The translations under genes were made by a program, and so were the position numbers. Positions 1 to 4,980 of a DNA stretch of 6,761 bases are shown here, piece by piece. Position 1 is the stretch's first letter; each line of letters starts with the position of its first letter. Under the pieces are notes generated by a model. That model did no database searches, was not told where the DNA came from, and worked only from the letters and a program-made list of their open reading frames with translations. The stretch is taken from NCBI GenBank assembly GCA_947451875.1, contig CANGBE010000081.1, positions 1-6,761 of the forward strand, in the 5' to 3' direction. The DNA comes from Sphingomonadaceae bacterium. Its GTDB lineage: Bacteria > Pseudomonadota > Alphaproteobacteria > Sphingomonadales > Sphingomonadaceae.

Positions 1-1
1 C

Positions 2-2179
2 CTTCAGTTGCTCAAACTGCCTGATGGCACAGTTCGGGTGCTGGTCGAAGGCCATCAGCGTGCCAAGCTGGTGCGGGTTGGCGAAGAAAGCGGCACGCTG
101 GTTGCGCAGGTTGAGAAAATTGAGCCGGTGACTGCCTCAGGCAGCGAAGTTACCGCGATGATGCGTTCGGTTGTCGATCAGTTCGGTGAATACGCCAAAC
201 TCAACAAGAAGCTCTCCGCTGATGCCGGGGCCAATTTCGCCGAGATCGTTGATGCAGGGCTGCTTGCCGATGGTGTCGCCGCGCAAATCGGTGCCAAAGT
301 TGCTGACAAGCAGGCGATGCTCGGCGAAGCCGATCCGCTGAAGCGCATGGAAATGGCCCTGGCCTTCATGGAGGGTGAGCTTGGGGTGCTCCAGGTAGAG
401 CGTAAGATCCGTGGCCGCGTGAAGCGCCAGATGGAAAAGACCCAGCGCGAATATTACCTCAACGAACAGCTCAAGGCGATCCAGAACGAACTGGGCGGCG
501 GCGATGGTGATGACACCAACGAGATTGCCGAACTGCAGGCCAAGATCGATCAACTCAAACTCTCGAAGGAAGCCAAGACCAAGGCCAACGCCGAGCTCAA
601 GAAGCTGAAAACTATGCAGCCGATGAGCGCCGAGGCGACGGTCATCCGCAATTACCTCGATGTCCTGCTCGGCCTGCCCTGGGGCAAGAAGAGCAAGCTC
701 AAGCGCGACATCACCAAGGCACAGGACGTGCTCGATGCCGATCACTATGCGCTGGAAAAGGTCAAAGACCGGATCGTCGAATACCTTGCGGTGCAGGCGC
801 GGACCAACAAGCTGAAGGGTCCGATCCTGTGCCTCGTCGGCCCTCCGGGCGTGGGCAAGACCTCGCTAGGCAAGTCGATCGCCAAGGCCACTGGGCGCGA
901 ATTCATTCGCCAGTCGCTGGGCGGGGTGCGCGATGAAGCCGAAATCCGCGGCCACCGGCGCACCTATATCGGCTCGCTGCCGGGCAAGATTGTGACCAAC
1001 CTGAAGAAGGCCGGCACCAGCAACCCGCTGTTCCTGCTCGATGAGATCGACAAGCTGGGTCAGGACTATCGCGGCGATCCGGCATCGGCCCTGCTCGAAG
1101 TACTCGATCCCGAACAGAACGCGAAGTTCCAGGACCACTACCTTGAGGTCGATTTCGATCTTTCGGACGTGATGTTTGTCTGCACGGCCAACAGCCTGAA
1201 CCTGCCGCAGGCGCTGCTTGATCGCATGGAGATCATCCGGCTTGAAGGCTATACAGAGGACGAGAAGGTCGAGATCGCACAGCGCCATCTGATCGAAAAG
1301 CAGGTGGCAGCGCACGGCCTGAAGAAGGGTGAGTTCACCCTGACTGAGGAGGGCTTGCGCGATCTGATCCGCTATTACACCCGCGAAGCCGGTGTCCGCA
1401 CGCTGGAGCGCGAGATTGCGCGACTGGCGCGCAAGAGCCTGCGTCAGATCCTTGAGGGCAAAATCAAGGCCGTAACCATCACGCCGGAAAACCTCGCCGA
1501 TTTCGCCGGGGTGCAGAAGTATCGCCATGGAATGTCGGACGACGAGGCGCAAGTTGGTGCCGTAACCGGCCTAGCCTGGACCGAAGTTGGCGGTGAACTG
1601 CTGACCATTGAAAGCGTCACCGTGCCGGGTAAGGGCGCAGTGCGCACGACTGGCAAGCTGGGCGAAGTGATGAGCGAAGGTGTGCAGATGGCCTTCAGCT
1701 TCGTAAAGGCCCGCGCGCCCGCCTATGGCATCAAGCCTTCGGTGTTCAATCGCAAGGACCTGCACATCCATTTGCCCGAAGGCGCGGTGCCAAAGGACGG
1801 CCCGAGCGCCGGTGTCGGCATGGTCACGGCAATGGTTTCTACGCTCACCGGCATCCCGGTGCGGGCTGACATTGCCATGACTGGCGAGGTCACGCTGCGT
1901 GGCCGGGTGCTGGCGATCGGCGGTCTTAAGGAAAAGCTGCTAGCGGCCCTGCGCGGCGGCATCAAGACCGTGCTGATCCCCGAAGAGAACCGCAAAGACC
2001 TCGCTGAAATTCCGGCGAACGTCAAAGCTGGTCTGGAGATCATACCGGTGAGCCACGTCGACGAAGTGCTGGCACGGGCACTGGTTGCCAAGCTTGAACC
2101 GGTCGAATGGACCGAGGCAGATGACCTCGCCAGCCAGCCGGTGAGCACCCTTCCGGGAGCGTCGACAACGGCGCACTGA
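2..2179 (+). CDS. lon: ATP-dependent Lon protease (5' end missing)
   Basis: Lon is a cytoplasmic ring-shaped AAA+ serine protease that unfolds and degrades damaged and regulatory proteins. The reading frame is already open at position 2, so the gene begins outside the window; the TTG at 8 is only an internal Leu codon. Counting that codon as residue 1, a charged helical region lies near 130-205, Walker A (GPPGVGKT) is at 278-285 and Walker B (LLDEID) centres on D345-E346. The C-terminal protease domain has the PKDGPSAG motif with nucleophile S600 and the GGLKEK motif with general base K643. Their spacing of 43 residues matches E. coli S679/K722. By the same alignment about 80 N-terminal residues are missing. 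The C-terminus carries a short, probably disordered tail after the conserved VDEVL segment. The hup gene following downstream is a common proteobacterial arrangement. Identity is certain; only the start is unseen. Confidence 0.98.
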   Translation, partial: LQLLKLPDGTVRVLVEGHQRAKLVRVGEESGTLVAQVEKIEPVTASGSEVTAMMRSVVDQFGEYAKLNKKLSADAGANFAEIVDAGLLADGVAAQIGAKVADKQAMLGEADPLKRMEMALAFMEGELGVLQVERKIRGRVKRQMEKTQREYYLNEQLKAIQNELGGGDGDDTNEIAELQAKIDQLKLSKEAKTKANAELKKLKTMQPMSAEATVIRNYLDVLLGLPWGKKSKLKRDITKAQDVLDADHYALEKVKDRIVEYLAVQARTNKLKGPILCLVGPPGVGKTSLGKSIAKATGREFIRQSLGGVRDEAEIRGHRRTYIGSLPGKIVTNLKKAGTSNPLFLLDEIDKLGQDYRGDPASALLEVLDPEQNAKFQDHYLEVDFDLSDVMFVCTANSLNLPQALLDRMEIIRLEGYTEDEKVEIAQRHLIEKQVAAHGLKKGEFTLTEEGLRDLIRYYTREAGVRTLEREIARLARKSLRQILEGKIKAVTITPENLADFAGVQKYRHGMSDDEAQVGAVTGLAWTEVGGELLTIESVTVPGKGAVRTTGKLGEVMSEGVQMAFSFVKARAPAYGIKPSVFNRKDLHIHLPEGAVPKDGPSAGVGMVTAMVSTLTGIPVRADIAMTGEVTLRGRVLAIGGLKEKLLAALRGGIKTVLIPEENRKDLAEIPANVKAGLEIIPVSHVDEVLARALVAKLEPVEWTEADDLASQPVSTLPGASTTAH

Positions 2180-2191
2180 TTCTTGCTGCAC

Positions 2192-2215
2192 TGCGGCGAA
2201 TCACGCCGCATTGTG
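2192..2215 (+). terminator. Possible lon terminator hairpin
   Basis: A perfect 7-bp inverted repeat (TGCGGCG, 5-base loop, CGCCGCA) lies 13 bases after the lon stop codon. Only a weak T-containing stretch (TTGTGG) follows, so termination here would be inefficient or would need Rho. Confidence 0.45.
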
Positions 2216-2309
2216 GCAAGATTGTCCGTGCTGCGAATATCAAGTGGCAGATCATCGTCAAAATGGCGAAATTTCGGGGATAATCGGTGCTTTCGGCCTG
2301 TTTTCGGCT

Positions 2310-2338
2310 TTGACAGTGCAAACAAAAGCCGCTTAATT
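2310..2338 (+). promoter_or_regulatory. Probable housekeeping-sigma promoter of hup
   Basis: A perfect TTGACA -35 box (2310-2315) is separated by 17 bases from a TTAATT -10-like box (2333-2338). This predicts a transcript start near 2344-2346 and a leader of about 55 bases. hup therefore probably has its own promoter in addition to any readthrough from lon. The call is by inspection only. Confidence 0.6.
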
Positions 2339-2345
2339 CCGGGCA

Positions 2346-2363
2346 CTTTGAGGCGGCTCAAAG
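2346..2363 (+). promoter_or_regulatory. Stem-loop at the predicted 5' end of the hup mRNA
   Basis: CTTTGAG and CTCAAAG form a perfect 7-bp stem around a 4-base GCGG loop. The stem begins within a base or two of the transcript start predicted from the promoter at 2310-2338. It could be a 5' stabilising hairpin or, read as DNA, a small operator. No T-tract follows, so it is not a terminator. Confidence 0.45.
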
Positions 2364-2386
2364 AATCATAGATGTCCACATTAGGT

Positions 2387-2392
2387 AGGGGG
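2387..2392 (+). promoter_or_regulatory. Ribosome binding site of hup
   Basis: AGGGGG ends 8 bases before the ATG at 2401, and an extra AGG lies just upstream. The purine-rich, well-spaced site fits a highly expressed nucleoid protein. Confidence 0.65.
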
Positions 2393-2400
2393 TTCCCAAG

Positions 2401-2673
2401 ATGAACAAGAACGAATTGATCGGTGCAGTTGCAGATGCAAGCGGCCTGACACGTAGCGATGCCACCAAGGCTGTTGAAGGCGTATTCGATGCCATCACTG
2501 GCGCTCTGAAGAAGGGTGATGAAGTTCGCCTCGTTGGCTTCGGCACTTTCTCGGTTGCCAAGCGCAAGGCATCGACCGGTCGCAACCCGCGCACCGGCGA
2601 AGCAATGTCGATCAAGGCATCCAGCCAGCCTAAGTTCAAGGCCGGCAAGGGCCTGAAGGACGCCGTGAACTAA
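2401..2673 (+). CDS. hup: DNA-binding protein HU
   Basis: HU is a small, abundant nucleoid protein that binds DNA non-specifically as a dimer, bends it and constrains supercoils. The 90-residue length is the standard HU length. The sequence shows the N-terminal helical pair (MNKNELIGAVADASGL at 1-16), the GFGTF turn at 46-50, and the DNA-clasping arm with the conserved RNPRTG at 61-66, whose proline intercalates into DNA. The C-terminus ends in the usual FKAGKGLKDAVN segment. The ATG start is supported by a strong ribosome binding site. IHF subunits are longer and differ at the arm, so HU (HupB-like) is preferred. The gene follows lon in the same direction, has a likely promoter of its own, and is closed by an intrinsic terminator. 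Confidence 0.97.
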   Translation: MNKNELIGAVADASGLTRSDATKAVEGVFDAITGALKKGDEVRLVGFGTFSVAKRKASTGRNPRTGEAMSIKASSQPKFKAGKGLKDAVN

Positions 2674-2690
2674 GACAGCGCCTTACGGGC

Positions 2691-2710
2691 GGGCCTTACG
2701 CCTCAGGCCC
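2691..2710 (+). repeat. Inverted repeat just after hup
   Basis: GGGCCT and AGGCCC form a perfect 6-bp stem around an 8-base loop, 17 bases after the hup stop. It overlaps two copies of GCCTTACG (2680-2687 and 2693-2700). No T-tract follows. It may protect the hup mRNA 3' end, but this is speculative. Confidence 0.35.
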
Positions 2711-2720
2711 GTCAGGAATA

Positions 2721-2732
2721 CCCGATATCGGG
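2721..2732. repeat. Perfect 12-bp palindrome
   Basis: CCCGATATCGGG is a perfect palindrome between the hup stop and its terminator. As RNA it would make only a short, tight hairpin. As DNA it has the symmetry of a dimeric-protein site. Its function is unknown. Confidence 0.4.
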
Positions 2733-2740
2733 ACAGAAAC

Positions 2741-2772
2741 GCCGCATCCGATCACTCGGGTGCGGCATTTTT
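2741..2772 (+). terminator. Intrinsic terminator of hup
   Basis: An 11-bp stem (GCCGCATCCGA with TCGGGTGCGGC, one G-U wobble) with a 4-base TCAC loop is followed by ATTTTT. This is a textbook Rho-independent terminator on the plus strand, 67 bases after hup. Confidence 0.85.
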
Positions 2773-2787
2773 GTTTGGCGCAAGTCC

Positions 2788-2807
2788 CCCTCCCGCAGGC
2801 GGGAGGG
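2788..2807. repeat. GC-rich hairpin in the convergent intergenic region
   Basis: CCCTCCCGC and GCGGGAGGG are perfect 9-bp arms separated by two bases. The hairpin lies 13 bases beyond the end of the minus-strand lipoprotein gene. It has no T-tract on either strand, so it is at best a weak or Rho-assisted terminator for that gene. Palindromes of this CCCTCCCGC type are, from memory, common between genes in sphingomonads, which suggests a dispersed repeat. Confidence 0.45.
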
Positions 2808-2820
2808 AAGCAGGATCGAT

Positions 2821-3705
2821 CTATTTACCGAGTCGAACCAGCGCCATCGGCGCTGCCGCAGCGCGGGTGTTGACCTGCCAGGTCAGGCGCTGGCCTGAAG
2901 GATCGGCTTGCGGGCCCTCATCGGTATTGTTGGCGAGGATTGTACCGTTAGTTGTCAGGGTGAATTGGCCATCGGGAACGGGGAATTTGGGCCCAGCCTT
3001 ATCGCCGCCATTTTCGCCATCCTTACCTGCGGCCTCGCTCGCGCCCATCGCTGCACCCATCTGCATCAACTGCGTGAAGGGCGAGCCTCCAGCACTCGGC
3101 GCAAATCCGGGCGCATCAACGCGCACCGTACCATCGCTGCGGCGCGACAGCTGGACAAAAGAATTGGCCATGGTGAAGCGCTCAATGGTCGGGAAAACGA
3201 AATCGTGGTCTAGTTGGCCGGAAATGGCGAAATCGACATCGAACAGGCCGTCGCCCTTGTAGATTACCGAACGGAAGCCGGCCTGACGGCGCAGGCGGGC
3301 GGCTAAGTCTTCGGCGGCCTTTGGGTCTGAAGGATCAATGCCGCCAAGGAAGGTCTTGGCCATATCGGCATCCTTCTTGGCCTTATCGGCAGCTGCCTTC
3401 TGCTCGTCCTGCCATTCCTTTTTCTGGCCCGCAATTTCGGCAGCGGTGCATTTGCGCTCTTTGGCATCATCATCGTAACAGGGAAGCGGGGCGAAGGCCT
3501 TTTTCTCGGACTTGCTGCTGGCGGCCCCCATTTCGCCGAGCTTGCTCAGCGCCAGCAGATAGATCTCGCCCTTTTAGGTAAAGCTGAACTGCCCGCCACT
3601 GCGCATATCGAGCGAAGAGCTGAATTTGCCGGGGCTTAGCAAGCAGGCTGAGAGCATAGCTGCCAAAGCCGTGACGACGATGGCTGCACCAATCCGCTTG
3701 ATCAT
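2821..3705 (-). pseudogene. Secreted lipoprotein gene interrupted by an in-frame TAA
   Basis: Read from the ATG at 3705, the frame starts with a classic lipoprotein signal peptide: basic MIKR, a hydrophobic stretch, and lipobox LSAC with the lipidated cysteine at residue 21. A good ribosome binding site (AGAGGAG, 8 bases before ATG) decides this start. Codon 44 (3576-3574) is TAA, between FSFT and KGEIYLLALSKLGEM. The same frame then continues open to a TAG at 2821-2823, giving 294 residues if read through. The remainder holds two cysteines (76 and 86) that could form a disulfide, a charged Lys/Ala/Glu/Asp helical stretch around 90-115, and a probably beta-rich second half. It resembles an uncharacterised sphingomonad lipoprotein family; the function is unknown. 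The next ATG after the stop (3531) has no convincing ribosome binding site and lacks the signal peptide. It lies 25 bp after rlmB, probably in one operon. Confidence 0.75.
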
Positions 3706-3713
3706 GGCAAATT

Positions 3714-3720
3714 CTCCTCT
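3714..3720 (-). promoter_or_regulatory. Ribosome binding site of the lipoprotein gene
   Basis: AGAGGAG on the minus strand ends 8 bases before the ATG at 3705. It fixes the start at MIKRIG, directly before the signal peptide, rather than at upstream in-frame ATGs that overlap rlmB. Confidence 0.7.
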
Positions 3721-3730
3721 GGTTTTGGGC

Positions 3731-4549
3731 CTAACTCCGCGTCGCAACGGCATAGAGTGCGATTGCAGCAGCATTCGATACGTTCAGGCTCTCCATTGCT
3801 TCGCTGATCGGCAGCCGGGCGAGCGCATCGCAGTGTTGGGTGATGTTATGCCGCATGCCTTCGCCCTCTGCGCCGAGCACCAGCGCGACTGGACCACTGG
3901 GCAGCGCCTCGGCCAGTGTCGATTCTGATCCGCCAGCGAGGCCGATCCGCCAGTATCCGGCTTCGGCCACTTCTTCGAGCGCGCGGGCGAGGTTTACCAC
4001 CCGCACCCATGGCACCACTTCGAGCGCCCCAGAGGCCGACTTGGCGACAACGCCCGATTCGGGTGGGGCATGGCGGTCTTGAGTCAAGATGGCGCAGGCA
4101 TTGAACGCCGCAGCCGAGCGCATGATTGCGCCGACATTGTGCGGGTCTGTGACTTGATCCAGCACGACCAGTGGCCGGGCAGGGTCGCCATGCAGCACGT
4201 CTTCCAGAAACACATCTTCCAGCGCATCGCATTCGAGCACCAGCCCCTGATGCGGGGCATCGCGGGCAACCAGACGGGCGAGATCGAGCGGCTGGGCCCA
4301 TTCAACCTTGAAGTTTTCCGGCAGTTCGCCGTTCAGCGATGCTACGGCTTCACGTGTAGCCCACAACTTGCGGTGGTTGCGCTCGGGGTTCATCAGAGCG
4401 GCTTCAACCGCGTGGCGGCCCCAAAGTCTTACTGCGCCTGCAGAGGCACGTCCGCTGCCGCGACCACCCTGCATGCGGCCTGCGCGCCCGCGCAAAGCGC
4501 CTTTGCGCCTGCCTGCATCGCGTTCGCCACTATCAACTCGCTTGTTCAT
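3731..4549 (-). CDS. rlmB: 23S rRNA (guanosine-2'-O-)-methyltransferase, TrmH/SpoU family
   Basis: The product is a SPOUT-class RNA 2'-O-ribose methyltransferase using S-adenosylmethionine. RlmB of E. coli modifies G2251 in the peptidyl-transferase P loop of 23S rRNA. After an Arg/Gly-rich, probably disordered extension (1-40), the RLWGRHAVEAAL segment at 41-52 opens the substrate-binding domain. The catalytic domain has motif 1 at 131-146 (DQVTDPHNVGAIMRSA, with N138 and R144), motif 2 at 221-232 (VALVLGAEGEGM) and motif 3 at 246-266 (LPISEAMESLNVSNAA), which forms the knotted cofactor site. The 272-residue length is somewhat above the E. coli protein (about 243) because of the extension. 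The start lacks a clear Shine-Dalgarno sequence, so a start inside the extension cannot be excluded. It is divergent from tRNA-Tyr and is followed by the lipoprotein gene. Another TrmH-family substrate is possible, but RlmB fits best. Confidence 0.92.
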   Translation of the reverse strand: MNKRVDSGERDAGRRKGALRGRAGRMQGGRGSGRASAGAVRLWGRHAVEAALMNPERNHRKLWATREAVASLNGELPENFKVEWAQPLDLARLVARDAPHQGLVLECDALEDVFLEDVLHGDPARPLVVLDQVTDPHNVGAIMRSAAAFNACAILTQDRHAPPESGVVAKSASGALEVVPWVRVVNLARALEEVAEAGYWRIGLAGGSESTLAEALPSGPVALVLGAEGEGMRHNITQHCDALARLPISEAMESLNVSNAAAIALYAVATRS

Positions 4550-4583
4550 TCAACACCCGATCATTCAAATTCATTCTCGCTCA

Positions 4584-4607
4584 TGCCTGTCACCCCATTG
4601 ACAGGCA
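4584..4607. promoter_or_regulatory. Perfect 9-bp inverted repeat upstream of rlmB
   Basis: TGCCTGTCA and TGACAGGCA are perfect arms around a 6-base spacer. The element lies 34 bp upstream of the rlmB start and about 90 bp upstream of tRNA-Tyr. It could be a leader hairpin of the rlmB transcript or an operator. The inner TGTCA-N6-TGACA has the half-site geometry of CRP/FNR-family operators, but no regulator is identified. Confidence 0.45.
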
Positions 4608-4644
4608 AGCCCTGCTTCGCCATTGGCCCGCCTCTCGGCTGGAA

Positions 4645-4695
4645 GGCTCCGTGGATGGAGCCAATTTGCGGGGTAACCCGCCTCCAGCAAGCTGG
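4645..4695. repeat. Cluster of three short hairpins before tRNA-Tyr
   Basis: Three short inverted repeats lie in a row: GGCTCC/GGAGCC (4645-4662, 6-base loop), GCGGG/CCCGC (4668-4681, 4-base loop) and CCAGC/GCTGG (4684-4695, 2-base loop). No T-tracts follow. The tRNA promoter must lie in or before this region, but no convincing -35/-10 pair is visible. Confidence 0.35.
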
Positions 4696-4698
4696 TGT

Positions 4699-4784
4699 GG
4701 ACAGGTGGCCGAGTGGTTAATGGCAGCAGACTGTAAATCTGCCCGCGAGAGCGTACGCTGGTTCGAATCCAGCCCTGTCCACCA
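4699..4784 (+). tRNA. tRNA-Tyr (GTA anticodon)
   Basis: The sequence folds as a class II tRNA with a long variable arm. The 7-bp acceptor pairs GGACAGG (4699-4705) with CCTGTCC (4774-4780), followed by A and an encoded CCA. The anticodon stem GCAGA/TCTGC encloses loop CTGTAAA with anticodon GTA at 4733-4735, which reads UAU and UAC (Tyr). The T arm has stem GCTGG/CCAGC around TTCGAAT (4757-4773). The extra arm lies between 4743 and 4756. All stems are intact, so the gene should be functional even though an integrase sits just downstream. Confidence 0.96.
4757..4784. other. Candidate left attachment site (attL) in the tRNA 3' end
   Basis: P4-type integrases usually recombine at the T-arm and 3' end of a tRNA gene and restore it with an identical segment carried by the element. 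The integrase starts 196 bp after this tRNA in the same direction, so the T-arm to CCA segment is the best candidate. The matching right-hand copy is outside the window, so the exact core is inferred. Confidence 0.45.
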
Positions 4785-4816
4785 CCAACTTCTTCGCCGG
4801 CAACCGCCCGGCCCCG

Positions 4817-4845
4817 TAGAAATCTAGCAAATCCGCCACTATATT
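4817..4845 (+). promoter_or_regulatory. Possible integrase promoter
   Basis: TATATT (4840-4845) is a good -10-like box. A weak -35 candidate (TAGAAA, 4 of 6 bases matching TTGACA) lies 17 bases upstream. The tRNA transcript may also read through into the integrase gene. Confidence 0.35.
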
Positions 4846-4857
4846 GCCTGCGCAGGC
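4846..4857. promoter_or_regulatory. 12-bp palindrome adjoining the integrase promoter
   Basis: GCCTGCGCAGGC is a perfect palindrome directly abutting the -10-like box at 4840-4845. A protein bound here would overlap the transcript start, so it could be an operator. No regulator is identified in the window. Confidence 0.35.
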
Positions 4858-4897
4858 TCGCTGGCACTCGCGGCGGTTCGCCTGCAACCGATGGGAA

Positions 4898-4976
4898 GTG
4901 TGGGCGAGGTGTGGGCGAGAATTCGCTTACGCCCACACTTTGATCCCCCGATGTGGGCGAAGAAAGTGTGGGCGTA
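4898..4976. repeat. Five-copy TGTGGGCG repeat upstream of the integrase
   Basis: Copies of GTGTGGGCG occur at 4898-4906 and 4909-4917 (as a perfect 11-bp tandem GTGTGGGCGAG), at 4930-4938 on the minus strand, at 4951-4959 (first base changed) and at 4966-4974. Starts are 11, 21, 21 and 15 bp apart, so the first four are about one or two helical turns from each other. The third and fifth copies are parts of a 14-bp perfect inverted repeat (4928-4941 and 4963-4976) ending 4 bases before the start codon. Short iterated sites beside an integrase gene are typical of recombinase arm-binding or excisionase sites. That role is inferred. Confidence 0.6.
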
Positions 4977-4980
4977 GGAC

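Noticed and set aside
2183..2371. 62-residue open frame on the plus strand between lon and hup
   Set aside because: It covers the likely hup promoter and two hairpins, has no good ribosome binding site, and has no recognisable sequence.
1723..2379. 218-residue open frame on the minus strand
   Set aside because: It is antisense to the conserved Lon protease domain and the hup promoter region, with no recognisable domain.
3574..3576. Recoding of the stop as selenocysteine or programmed readthrough
   Set aside because: Selenocysteine uses TGA, and TAA is the least leaky stop. No special downstream structure is evident.
4598..4603. TTGACA as the -35 box of the tRNA-Tyr promoter
   Set aside because: The sequence 17 bases downstream (CATTGG) is a poor -10 box and the tRNA begins about 70 bases later. 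The match is explained by the inverted repeat it belongs to.
4070..4720. 216-residue open frame on the plus strand
   Set aside because: It is antisense to rlmB, overlaps the tRNA and has no family features.
4733..4735. tRNA-Tyr acting as a suppressor of the lipoprotein TAA
   Set aside because: The anticodon is GTA, which reads UAU and UAC. Reading UAA would need a UUA anticodon.
4898..4976. CRISPR-like array
   Set aside because: The repeat is only 8-11 bp, one copy is inverted, and spacers are shorter than in any CRISPR array.
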